From Bdellovibrionaceae bacterium UBA5009 (GTDB lineage: Bacteria > Bdellovibrionota > Bdellovibrionia > Bdellovibrionales > Bdellovibrionaceae), in contig DGYJ01000092.1 of assembly GCA_002396665.1 (NCBI GenBank), positions 58,196-74,873 of the forward strand: a DNA stretch of 16,678 bases, read 5' to 3'. Position 1 is the stretch's first letter, and each line of letters starts with the position of its first letter. The notes beneath the pieces were generated by a model, which had not been told where the DNA came from, made no database searches, and saw nothing but the letters and a program-made list of their open reading frames with translations. This document shows, one piece after another, positions 6,848 to 14,060 of this stretch. The translations under genes were made by a program, and so were the position numbers.

Positions 6848-8002
6848 ATGAAAAACGGAAATTTAATTAAAAAAATTCATTTTTGTATTAATCGTATTAA
6901 ATCGATACGATTTATATTCGTTTTTCTTGGAATAACTAGTCTAGCACTTATGTCTTGCAGTAAGCCTTCCGTTGATGAATCCAGCAACACGCCAACAGCA
7001 CCTGCAGCACCTGCAGCACCAAAATATTTGTATGTTGCCTCTGGCCTATGCCAAGCTGGGGCCAATACAACTTTTACCACTGTGACATCAAGCAACCGCG
7101 TGTACCGCTTAGACTTGATCACAGGACAAATGGAAAGAATGTTGGCTGATTATTCTGGGCCACCAGCAATTTCTGGCGATAGTCCCATTGGTATTTTACC
7201 ATTCAATAATGATTTCTTTTTGTCGGTGGTTGAAAGAGCTGGCGCAAGACGAGTCGAAAAAGTTCCCTTCACTGGAAGTTCTGATCGGCCTTATCTGACT
7301 CAAGATACAACATTGCTTGCGAATACTCTTTTATCAGTCGTGCCTGTAGCCACAGGCGGTTATTACTTTTCAAGAACAACGACCATAGGTAAAATGAGCA
7401 GCACTGGGATCACACAAATGGCCACAGTTGTAGGTGGAACACCTGGTGGGGCTTGTGGAGCATCGAACACAAAATACTCCGCCGTTGAATCCACCCTCTT
7501 GGGACATTTAATATTCGCAAACTCGGTCGCCTCAAATAATAGAATTGGAATTATTCAAAACACAGGCACAACATGTCTAGCAGGAGTGAATGCTCCGCAA
7601 GTCGCAGCCTTTCCAAGTGCCATGCTTCGAATCCCAGGCACAAATCAACTTCTTGTGGCCTATGCAGGATCAACAACAACAGCTGATATTAACTCGATCC
7701 AGGTGTACGACATCACTGAAACTTCAAGCAGTGCTTCCATCGGCGGGCCAACGAAAATTTATGACTATGCTAGTACGAACTCGAGTTTTGCACTTTATGG
7801 GATTTCATCCATGGCCTTTGATTCTGCTAGCAATAGCCTTTTCGTGGCCACGGCCATTAGCAATGCCACAACAGTGGTTAATTACAATATTGAGAAATTT
7901 AACTATGATCCAAATACGAAAACACTGACAAAACCAATTGCAGGTCTTTACAAATCCTACAGCTTAGACACCAAGTGTATTTCGGGAATGTTTATTCAAT
8001 AA
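6848..8002 (+). CDS. Lipoprotein, beta-propeller-like, function unknown
   Basis: A 384-residue protein. The N-terminus has a long basic n-region, a hydrophobic stretch (22-34) and the lipobox LMSC with C37 as the lipidated cysteine. Serine at +2 predicts an outer-membrane location by the E. coli rule. A linker with APAAPAAP follows, then about 325 residues made of short beta-rich repeats with segments such as YLYVASGLC, VYRLDLITGQ, IQVYDIT and NSLFVATA. These resemble SMP-30/NHL- or PQQ-type propeller blades, but no blade consensus is strong. Cysteines at SGLC, GGACGA, TTCLAG and TKCISG may form disulfides. The start is preceded by GAGG (6838-6842 region). It is convergent with the receiver gene, seven bases away. 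Probably a surface or periplasmic binding or structural protein. Confidence 0.65.
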   Translation: MKNGNLIKKIHFCINRIKSIRFIFVFLGITSLALMSCSKPSVDESSNTPTAPAAPAAPKYLYVASGLCQAGANTTFTTVTSSNRVYRLDLITGQMERMLADYSGPPAISGDSPIGILPFNNDFFLSVVERAGARRVEKVPFTGSSDRPYLTQDTTLLANTLLSVVPVATGGYYFSRTTTIGKMSSTGITQMATVVGGTPGGACGASNTKYSAVESTLLGHLIFANSVASNNRIGIIQNTGTTCLAGVNAPQVAAFPSAMLRIPGTNQLLVAYAGSTTTADINSIQVYDITETSSSASIGGPTKIYDYASTNSSFALYGISSMAFDSASNSLFVATAISNATTVVNYNIEKFNYDPNTKTLTKPIAGLYKSYSLDTKCISGMFIQ

Positions 8003-8009
8003 ACAATTT

Positions 8010-8507
8010 TTAGCTGTTCAGTTCTAGCAATGTATTAATTGTCTTTTTCAATTGGGAAACCTCGAAGGGTTTTTTGATGTAATCACTGGCCCCAATTTCA
8101 AAGGCTCTTTTCATGTCTTGTTCAGAGGCCTGGGCCGACACAAACACCAATGGTATTTGTTTTAAATCACGGTGCTCTTTCAAAAGGGTTGCCAATTCAA
8201 AGCCGTTAATCCAAGGAAGACCAACATCAAGCAAAATCAAATCAATCGGAGTATCATCCAAAACCTTTGAAAGTTCAGTGGCATCCGATGCCATTTTTAA
8301 AACAAAGGAATCGCCATCGAAAATTCTTTTCATCGCGGCACGCATAGTTTCATCATCTTCGATGATCAAAAGACATTTAGGTTCGAGCTTGTTTTTCACG
8401 ACTCGGAATTCATCCAAAGAAACAACTGGCTGTGAAGCAATTCTGTTCTTTGCTATTTTTTCGATTTTTAAAACCAGATCCTTGGTATTTATTTTTTTAT
8501 CTTTCAT
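8010..8507 (-). CDS. Single-domain response regulator (CheY-like) with N-terminal extension
   Basis: A 165-residue protein. About 44 lysine-rich, mostly helical residues precede a complete receiver domain: acidic cluster E50-D51-D52, phospho-acceptor D94 in LILLDVGLP, S124 in FVSAQ and K146 in IKKPF. No output domain follows, so it acts by protein contact, as CheY or SpoF-type receivers do. No histidine kinase is in the window, so the partner is unknown. AAAGGAAG (8513-8520 on this strand's complement) supports the start. It lies 24 bases after the thioredoxin reductase gene and is probably its operon partner, an unusual pairing. Confidence 0.85.
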   Translation of the reverse strand: MKDKKINTKDLVLKIEKIAKNRIASQPVVSLDEFRVVKNKLEPKCLLIIEDDETMRAAMKRIFDGDSFVLKMASDATELSKVLDDTPIDLILLDVGLPWINGFELATLLKEHRDLKQIPLVFVSAQASEQDMKRAFEIGASDYIKKPFEVSQLKKTINTLLELNS

Positions 8508-8531
8508 GATGTCTTCCTTTACATCTCTTGT

Positions 8532-9485
8532 TTACATTTCTTGGGATTCTAGCCAACGCTCAACTTCGATGGCGGCCATGCATCCTGTTCCTGCCGCAGT
8601 AATCGCCTGACGGTAGTAATGATCTTGCACATCTCCGGCTGCAAAAACACCTTCAACATTTGTTTTGGTGGTCCCTGGCATTGTTTTTAGATAGCCATTT
8701 TCATGGGTATCTAAAATGCCTTGGAATAGTTTTGTATTCGGCTGATGGCCGATGGCGATAAACAAACCCTGAAGATCTTTTTTGACCACAACCCCAGTTT
8801 TTAAGTTTTTCAACATCACAGCATTCATGCCCTTTGCATCACCCAAAACTTCAGCGACTTCAGTGTCCCAGATCACTTCAATTTTTGGATTTTTTAAAGT
8901 GCGATCCACCATGATTTTAGAAGCGCGAAAAGTATCACGTCGATGAATGACATACACTTTGCTTGCAAAACGAGTCAGAAAATTAGCTTCTTCCATGGCC
9001 GTGTCACCACCGCCAACAACGCCGACTTCAACATTTTTAAAAAAAGCTCCATCGCAAGTTGCACAGGCAGAAACGCCACGACTCATATAATTTTTTTCTG
9101 AAGGAAGACCTAAAAGTTTTGCGCTGGCCCCAGTGGATATGATGACTGTTTTTGCTAAGTGCAATTCGTCACGTATCCAAACTTTAAAGGGACGCTGTGA
9201 AAAATCCACCTTGGTCACATTTTTTGTAATAAAACGAGTTCCGAATCTTTCGGCTTGCTTGCGCATAACAGAGATCAAATCAGGTCCCGTGATCCCGTGA
9301 TCAAAACCAGGATAGTTTTCAACATCTGTGGTGATCATCAATTGTCCACCAGCCTCTTCGCCTTCAATCATCAAGGGGGCCAATTGGGCCCGTGAAGTGT
9401 AAATGGCAGAGGTCAAACCCGCAGGGCCAGAACCAATGATAATTGTGTTTTCGATTTTTGGTGTTGTGCTTGAATTGGCAGACAT
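8532..9485 (-). CDS. trxB: Thioredoxin reductase (NADPH)
   Basis: A 317-residue flavoenzyme of the low-molecular-weight type. The FAD-binding GSGPAG is at 18-23, GGQL near 47, the redox-active CATC at 141-144, the NADPH-binding GGGDTA at 158-163 with HRRD just after it, and the FAD-binding GVFAAGDV near the C-terminus. All hallmarks are intact and length is typical. It uses NADPH to reduce thioredoxin in the cytoplasm, which supplies electrons to ribonucleotide reductase and repair enzymes. A strong GGAGGAAG ribosome-binding site (complement of 9490-9497) sits four bases before the ATG. It lies between the SDR gene (27 bases upstream) and the receiver gene (24 bases downstream) on the same strand, consistent with one operon. 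A ferredoxin:thioredoxin reductase-like donor is less likely given the HRRD NADPH loop. Confidence 0.95.
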   Translation of the reverse strand: MSANSSTTPKIENTIIIGSGPAGLTSAIYTSRAQLAPLMIEGEEAGGQLMITTDVENYPGFDHGITGPDLISVMRKQAERFGTRFITKNVTKVDFSQRPFKVWIRDELHLAKTVIISTGASAKLLGLPSEKNYMSRGVSACATCDGAFFKNVEVGVVGGGDTAMEEANFLTRFASKVYVIHRRDTFRASKIMVDRTLKNPKIEVIWDTEVAEVLGDAKGMNAVMLKNLKTGVVVKKDLQGLFIAIGHQPNTKLFQGILDTHENGYLKTMPGTTKTNVEGVFAAGDVQDHYYRQAITAAGTGCMAAIEVERWLESQEM

Positions 9486-9512
9486 GTCACTTCCTCCGCG
9501 AGTCAGACAATC

Positions 9513-10184
9513 CTAATCTGTGAAGACCTCGTCGTAAAGCTTTAGTGCTTCAAGATGCGGGTCGACAGCAATTCCTTGCTCGCGGGGCCAACTGCCCTGG
9601 GGAAGAAGGCCAGTATTCATATATCCAGGGCTAAAGAGTTTGATCTGAATTTTTGCTGAATTCCCAGGCACATCCGACGTCAACGCGGCTGGACTCGCTG
9701 TGTTGGCTTGTTCAAGATGGATAGTTTCGATCAAGGCCCTGAGGGCATGTTTTGAAGCGCAATAGGCTGCCGCACCAGGATCAGGTTGGCTTTCAGCAAT
9801 ACTAGAACCTATAAAAACCATTTGTTGCAAATTTTTCCAATTTTGCGGACTGGTTGATCGCCCGCGCAATGCCGAATGAATCAAAAAGGCTGGAAATAAA
9901 AAACTGACCCGCAAAGACCATTCATGATCTTTCCACTCAAATTTTTCAAAGTGTCCATAGGGACCACCTGCTGCAAAGTAAACCAAACGAGTCGGCTGAA
10001 ATTTTAAAATTTCTTGGACATATTCTGGCCAGCGGCTTTCTTTAGAAAAGTCAAAGCCACCGGCCTGTCTAGACATTGTTGTCACGATATCCAAGGGACG
10101 ATGCTTTTTTAAGACTTCATGAAATGCCAGGCCCAAACCCTTCGAGGCCCCTAAAAGCATCCACTTTTCATTTTGATCTGCCAT
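9513..10184 (-). CDS. Short-chain dehydrogenase/reductase (SDR) family protein
   Basis: A 223-residue Rossmann protein. The nucleotide-binding GASKGLG is at 12-18, a AAGGPYG segment (71-77) stands in the NAG position, and the catalytic set is S128 in IGSSIA, Y141 and K145 in YCASK, with the usual 13-residue Ser-Tyr and 4-residue Tyr-Lys spacing. A later PGYMNTGL is the conserved post-strand-6 PG element. It is somewhat shorter than typical 250-residue SDRs. Expected reaction: NAD(P)(H)-dependent oxidation or reduction of an alcohol/carbonyl substrate; substrate unknown. It is the first gene of the SDR-trxB-receiver run and divergent from the ferredoxin. No strong ribosome-binding site precedes the ATG. 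Confidence 0.85.
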   Translation of the reverse strand: MADQNEKWMLLGASKGLGLAFHEVLKKHRPLDIVTTMSRQAGGFDFSKESRWPEYVQEILKFQPTRLVYFAAGGPYGHFEKFEWKDHEWSLRVSFLFPAFLIHSALRGRSTSPQNWKNLQQMVFIGSSIAESQPDPGAAAYCASKHALRALIETIHLEQANTASPAALTSDVPGNSAKIQIKLFSPGYMNTGLLPQGSWPREQGIAVDPHLEALKLYDEVFTD

Positions 10185-10209
10185 AGTCTTTTTATATTCT
10201 ATTTTGCGT

Positions 10210-10225
10210 TTTTTTCACGAAAAAA
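10210..10225. repeat. AT-rich 7-bp inverted repeat in the SDR/ferredoxin divergent gap
   Basis: TTTTTTC (10210-10216) and GAAAAAA (10219-10225) are perfect reverse complements with a two-base centre. The 10185-10272 gap also contains a TTTTTTTTT run (about 10251-10259) and GATAAAAT (10259-10266) close to the ferredoxin ATG. This may be part of a shared control region; the stem is weak because it is nearly all A:T. Confidence 0.25.
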
Positions 10226-10272
10226 GATTTCTAACCTGGCGCAATTCAATTTTTTTTTGATAAAATGATTCC

Positions 10273-10560
10273 ATGGTGACGATTTCATTTTTTAAAGCAC
10301 GCCCTTCTTTACAAGTCCCCAAGGGATCCAATCTGATGCGCGCCTTATTGGATGCTGGTTTACCTGTCGCCTCTTCTTGTGATGGAGATGGCGTCTGCTC
10401 TAAATGCAAAATTAGAATTGTCCAGGGACAAAAAAATCTTTCAAAACAAAACGACACCGAAGATTTTTTAAAAGAAACTAACGGAATTTCGAACGAGTAC
10501 CGCATCAGTTGCCAGACCGAGGTCTTGGGCGACATCACAGTGGATGCGACGTACTGGTAG
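10273..10560 (+). CDS. 2Fe-2S ferredoxin
   Basis: A 95-residue soluble electron carrier of the plant/adrenodoxin beta-grasp fold. Four cluster ligands are visible: C36-x5-C42-x2-C45 in SSCDGDGVCSKC and C80 in YRISCQTEV. The N-terminal strand and the GSNLMRALLDAGLPV helix are typical. It would accept and pass single electrons, but no ferredoxin reductase or dependent oxygenase is adjacent, so its partner is unknown. The start lacks a clear ribosome-binding site; GATAAAAT just upstream looks more like a -10 element, so the mRNA may have a very short leader. It is divergent from the SDR gene, and the exported-protein cassette follows it after 79 bases. Confidence 0.9.
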   Translation: MVTISFFKARPSLQVPKGSNLMRALLDAGLPVASSCDGDGVCSKCKIRIVQGQKNLSKQNDTEDFLKETNGISNEYRISCQTEVLGDITVDATYW

Positions 10561-10572
10561 TTCTCAAAATTT

Positions 10573-10614
10573 AAAGCAAAACCAGTGCAAATGGACCTTC
10601 TGGACTAGAGCTTT
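10573..10614 (+). terminator. Possible weak terminator after the ferredoxin gene
   Basis: AAAGC (10573-10577) can pair with GCTTT (10610-10614), with an inner CCAG (10582-10585) and CTGG (10600-10603), followed by TTCTTTTT. The stem is short and interrupted. It starts 13 bases after the ferredoxin stop, so it could end that transcript before the next operon. TAAAAT at 10622-10627 just after it could be a -10 element for the downstream cassette. Confidence 0.3.
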
Positions 10615-10639
10615 TTCTTTTTAAAATAGAAAATATTTT

Positions 10640-11809
10640 ATGGCTATTCGCATGATAGTTTTGCTTATTTTTATTCTATTTGGATCACAGAGTAGATCTT
10701 CGCCTGCAAAGACTGCAGCATCCACAGCCACTGTTAAATCAAATTCAACAATCAACTGGAAAAAGCGACTGGCCAATTACAAAAAAGACATGTTAGAGAC
10801 TTCGAAATATCAAGATGTTGAAAGCATGAAATCTTCTTACCTTGAGCTTGCGAAGCGAGCCGGTGGATTAACAGTCAATGACGAAGTTTTTTTAAATCAA
10901 GTGATTCAGCAAGGCCACAAATCAGAGATTGAACAAAGACAAATGTGCGGTGACCAAAAACAAAAAAATTTTAGTTCACGATTTGGAGTTTCAAGAAATC
11001 AAGGTCGACTGGGATGGTGCTTTGCCCACGCTTTGGCAGACCAATTAAGCTATGAAACAGGAAAAAATATTTCTGCATCCGATCTGGCCTTAACACATTA
11101 TCAAGATGCCCATGGGTTACTGGAGCAAATCCAAGCACCAAACAAAAAAACAACGGAATTCAGTGCGGGATCCAGCTACACAACATTTTTGGCTGCAAGG
11201 GAAAAGGGACTCTGCCTTGAGAATAATTTTAAATCGAATGACAACGGCACAGGAAACTATAAATCATTACTGAATAGAATCCAAGGGATGCAAATGCCGC
11301 TTCTACCGATAAGAAATTGCTCCCAAGAATCACAGCTGGTTCAACAAATCTTTCCGACCCTAGAAATTCCAGAAATCAAATATGCTTACTTCACATCGCT
11401 TAGGACTAATTACATTCGCAGTCTTGCAGATCAAGCCTGCAATCCCCGAATCAGAATCGAAAATAAAAAAATGAACTACTTTCCTGGTCAAATTCCTCAG
11501 GATTCGGCAATGATTTTGCGACAATTAAATGAAGGTTTAAATAAAAACAAACCAGTCCTTATTAATTTGAATGGCAATGTTTTACGCAATTCCTATGATC
11601 AATCGACGAAAGCCAACCACGACACTTTAATCATTGGCCGTCGCTTCAATGAAAAAACAAAAATTTGTGAATATCAGATCAGAAACTCTTGGGGCCCTTC
11701 CTGCGAGCAATACGATTCAGAATTTGTTTGCGAAAAGGGAAAAGGGCATCTGTGGATACCAATTAATTATTTGCAACGGAGCATGAGTGCCGCCAGCTAT
11801 ATTGAATAA
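10640..11809 (+). CDS. Exported papain-like (C1A family) cysteine peptidase
   Basis: A 389-residue protein with an N-terminal signal (hydrophobic 5-14, MIVLLIFILFG, then SRSSPA). A helical propeptide-like region (about 35-105) precedes the peptidase core. The papain catalytic set is complete: oxyanion Q121 in NQGRLGWCF, nucleophile C127 exactly six residues on as in papain, H327 in KANHDTLIIG, and N349 in IRNSWGPSC. The usual CWAF is CFAH here. Several cysteines (such as C103, C192, C227, C267, C343, C355, C364) may form disulfides. Expected activity is protein hydrolysis in the periplasm, outside the cell, or in prey. It heads a four-gene run of exported proteins and overlaps the next gene by 23 bases. 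The ATG has no clear ribosome-binding site. Confidence 0.85.
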   Translation: MAIRMIVLLIFILFGSQSRSSPAKTAASTATVKSNSTINWKKRLANYKKDMLETSKYQDVESMKSSYLELAKRAGGLTVNDEVFLNQVIQQGHKSEIEQRQMCGDQKQKNFSSRFGVSRNQGRLGWCFAHALADQLSYETGKNISASDLALTHYQDAHGLLEQIQAPNKKTTEFSAGSSYTTFLAAREKGLCLENNFKSNDNGTGNYKSLLNRIQGMQMPLLPIRNCSQESQLVQQIFPTLEIPEIKYAYFTSLRTNYIRSLADQACNPRIRIENKKMNYFPGQIPQDSAMILRQLNEGLNKNKPVLINLNGNVLRNSYDQSTKANHDTLIIGRRFNEKTKICEYQIRNSWGPSCEQYDSEFVCEKGKGHLWIPINYLQRSMSAASYIE

Positions 11810-12260
11810 TTTTTCATTTTCATTCGTTTTTTATGTCGCAGTTATTTTTGTTTCATCGCAAAAAGCCATGGCAGATGACCTCTGCATTCAAAGTGAAATT
11901 CGCTCTCAAGTTTTTGGAAAAACAAAAAAAATTCAAAGTTCATTTTGTTACTCGGACAGCCTTGAGTCATTTAGATCCATGTCCTGTAAAGACCAGATGA
12001 AATGTTTAGCATTTAAGCAAATTAATAAAATATTACCTCTCAAAGCCGAACAAATAAATTCTGCTCAGGGGTCTCCAGGAGCATTAATCTGTGAAAAACT
12101 TGGTGGCGTATTCGAGTTTATTGAATATAAAATCAATTCAGAATGGGTTGAATCGGATCGATGTCTCTTTGATGACAACTCGTTTGTAACAACCGGGACC
12201 TTAGTCCGAGAGAATCGAGACAGGGAAAAATCTCAAGATTCAAAGTCTAAAGGCCGATAG
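11787..12260 (+). CDS. Exported six-cysteine small protein, possible DUF333-like C-terminus
   Basis: A 157-residue protein beginning with GTG at 11787, supported by GGAG (11778-11781) five bases earlier; the start lies inside the upstream peptidase gene in another frame. A signal peptide (hydrophobic 12-23, cleavage likely after AMA at 29) leaves a mature protein with exactly six cysteines (33, 54, 67, 73, 102, 126), enough for three disulfides. The segment ALICEKLGGVFEF followed by DRCLFDDNSF recalls the C-x3-GG...C-x-[FD]-D-[GN] pattern of DUF333 (hemolysin-like) domains; this is a resemblance only. The C-terminus is charged and probably disordered (RENRDREKSQDSKSKGR). Between two cysteine hydrolases, it could be an inhibitor, a chaperone or a partner. 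I do not recognise a defined function. Confidence 0.6.
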   Translation: MPPAILNNFSFSFVFYVAVIFVSSQKAMADDLCIQSEIRSQVFGKTKKIQSSFCYSDSLESFRSMSCKDQMKCLAFKQINKILPLKAEQINSAQGSPGALICEKLGGVFEFIEYKINSEWVESDRCLFDDNSFVTTGTLVRENRDREKSQDSKSKGR

Positions 12261-12266
12261 TAATGC

Positions 12267-13619
12267 ATGCTATCTCTACGATTCTTATACATATTTAGAA
12301 TTTTACTTAAGTGTTCTACAATTCTTTGCCTTTTAGCCATTGCACAAAATTCAAGATCTGAAAATGAAGTCTCCCGCGGAGTTCCTCAATCACAAATTGG
12401 TCAATCCTGCGAAATCGTTACAGAGTCGAAGCCACCTTTTTTAATCGCTGATCCGGGCTTTGGACAAACAACAATCTCTTCCAACTTGAAATCAGTAAAT
12501 ATGACAGCCACTGGATATATTCCCAGAAACTCCATTGTTGAAGTTCAGCCCAGTGATCAGGGGTTTATTCAATCACATCTTCCTGGCGCGATGATCAACA
12601 TCAAAGTTCTTTCAGTTCCTGAAATTGAAAAAAGTCAGCTTGATCACACCACAGGAAAAATTTCTACGGCAGGGATTGGCACTGGACAACGAGCATCAGT
12701 TGGAAGCGTCGGCCAAATTGCTGCTAGCAGTTTAATCCCAGCAGTTGGCGCATTCAAAACTCCAGGATCTTTCATGGATTCACAAAAAACTGTTTTTCTC
12801 GTTCGAAAAGACACTCCCTACTTTAATAATCCAGCCCTTGAAGGCCGAGCGGTTCGACTTGCACAGTATGGAACCTCCTACTTAGCAAAACGCTGCTGCC
12901 CCGTAGGAACGCCAACAGAAAGTTTTTATGAAAATGTTGTGGGACTAGTCACGAAATACAAACGAGAATCCAAAAGAAACTCAGCCTGCACTTATTCCCC
13001 GGTTTTTGACTTATTAAAAGATACTGCTGGAGTTGACAGTCCAGATTTTGAAGTTGAAAAGCAATTCACTTCCGGAACCTGCAATGCTTTTATCGCAAGC
13101 CTACAGCCCATGGGTACAAAAAACTTAAAACAAGTTTTAGCACTTGGCGGAAATTTAAATCGTTTAACAAATCAAACCATAAATCGCATGCAATCCACTG
13201 CCTTTCAAACTGTGATGAATACACTTTGTTACACAAGGAGAGGCCGCAGAGTCTGCGTTGGAGGCGGCAATAGATCCAAAGGCATTTGTCGTGTCGGCGT
13301 TCGGCAAAATTTAGCAGAAATTTACGGACTGACAAACACTCCCCCGGGTGAAAGTGCAGTGGACATGCACCCTTGGCTTGGACAACAAAGTTTTGAAAAT
13401 TTAATTGATAAATTTAAAACATCAACTGCTGCACCTCCAGGATCAATTCTTGTATATAAGTCAGTGAATGACCCTGGCCACCCCCATGGTCATGTGGAAA
13501 TAAAAGTGGACAATGACAGCTACTGCAGTGATTATTGCGCCGACTACCCTATCGACAAAGGAAGGATCTTTAACAAAAGAGTTCTTGTGGGTGTTTATCT
13601 TCGTAAGGAGAACCTATGA
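12267..13619 (+). CDS. Exported protein with C-terminal NlpC/P60- or CHAP-like cysteine hydrolase domain
   Basis: A 450-residue protein with a signal-like N-terminus (hydrophobic about 7-26). The middle has beta-rich segments that may be SH3b-like: PPFLIADPGFGQ, TGYIPRNSIVEV and DTPYFNNPALEGRAV...GTSYLAKRC. The last ~110 residues look like a papain-fold amidase/peptidase: C341 in SKGICRVGVRQNL, then PPGSILVYKS (about 390-399), H409 in HPHGHVEI, and D417-SYCSDYC (417-424) where the third polar residue should be, ending VLVGVYLR. This Cys...PGxxLVY...GHxEI...SDY layout is found in murein-peptide hydrolases, so peptidoglycan cleavage is the favoured guess. Paired cysteines (C210-C211, and others) suggest disulfides. 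Six bases separate it from the previous gene and its stop overlaps the next start. Confidence 0.65.
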   Translation: MLSLRFLYIFRILLKCSTILCLLAIAQNSRSENEVSRGVPQSQIGQSCEIVTESKPPFLIADPGFGQTTISSNLKSVNMTATGYIPRNSIVEVQPSDQGFIQSHLPGAMINIKVLSVPEIEKSQLDHTTGKISTAGIGTGQRASVGSVGQIAASSLIPAVGAFKTPGSFMDSQKTVFLVRKDTPYFNNPALEGRAVRLAQYGTSYLAKRCCPVGTPTESFYENVVGLVTKYKRESKRNSACTYSPVFDLLKDTAGVDSPDFEVEKQFTSGTCNAFIASLQPMGTKNLKQVLALGGNLNRLTNQTINRMQSTAFQTVMNTLCYTRRGRRVCVGGGNRSKGICRVGVRQNLAEIYGLTNTPPGESAVDMHPWLGQQSFENLIDKFKTSTAAPPGSILVYKSVNDPGHPHGHVEIKVDNDSYCSDYCADYPIDKGRIFNKRVLVGVYLRKENL

Positions 13620-14059
13620 AAATTTTCTTAGCATTGTATATAATTCTTTTTAGCCTCTCTTCCGAATCAAAAAATAGTTCTTTAAATAAGCATGAAAACT
13701 CAAACTGTTTATCCTGTGAAAAAATTTTGAACTTTGCTAAAGAGTACAAAACAGAATCAGAAAAAGAGAAGCCAAATTACAATCGCATTCAAATCAAAGC
13801 CAGTTTATACATTATGGAACTTTTTAAAAAAAATCAAAAACTCAACGCCGAACAAATTAAAGCCTATGTTCAATTGCTAAGCACGGACACACCAGTCGAT
13901 CCAGGACGTGATTTTATAGCCAATACATTTGATGTCATTGCAAAAAATCGTACAGAAATTGAAGCTGAAATTAAAAAATTACCAGAGCAAGAAGCCAAGG
14001 ATTTATTAGAAGCTATTGAAGTGGCTTTTTCGGACAGCGACAATACACGAGAACACTAA
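13616..14059 (+). CDS. Small exported helical protein of unknown function
   Basis: A 147-residue protein. The start overlaps the preceding stop as ATGA (13616-13619), with AAGGAG a few bases before it, so translation is coupled to the hydrolase gene. The N-terminus (2-14, KIFLALYIILFSL) is a signal peptide. Mature residues contain a single CLSC pair (C31, C34) and otherwise long charged helices rich in Lys, Glu, Asn and Ile. No catalytic residues are seen. It is the last gene of the exported run, and its position directly behind a predicted wall hydrolase makes an inhibitor or immunity-like role conceivable, though nothing in the sequence proves that. It is convergent with the histidine phosphatase, one base away. 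Confidence 0.65.
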   Translation: MKIFLALYIILFSLSSESKNSSLNKHENSNCLSCEKILNFAKEYKTESEKEKPNYNRIQIKASLYIMELFKKNQKLNAEQIKAYVQLLSTDTPVDPGRDFIANTFDVIAKNRTEIEAEIKKLPEQEAKDLLEAIEVAFSDSDNTREH

Positions 14060-14060
14060 A

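Noticed and set aside
6998..7020. Tandem 9-base repeat (GCACCTGCA) in the lipoprotein gene as a phase-variation tract
   Set aside because: The unit is a multiple of three, so copy-number change would only lengthen the Ala-Pro linker, and there are just over two copies.
8113..8610. 165-codon open frame on the plus strand antisense to the receiver gene and the trxB end
   Set aside because: The protein is Ser/Phe/Lys-rich low-complexity with no motifs, while the opposite strand encodes complete, recognisable genes with good ribosome-binding sites.
12263..12298. ATG four bases before the chosen start of the 450-residue hydrolase gene
   Set aside because: It is in another frame and reaches a stop codon after eleven codons.
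13716..13725. CLSC in the small exported protein as a thioredoxin-like active site or lipobox
   Set aside because: There is no thioredoxin fold context, and the residues before the first cysteine (N-S-N) do not fit a lipobox.
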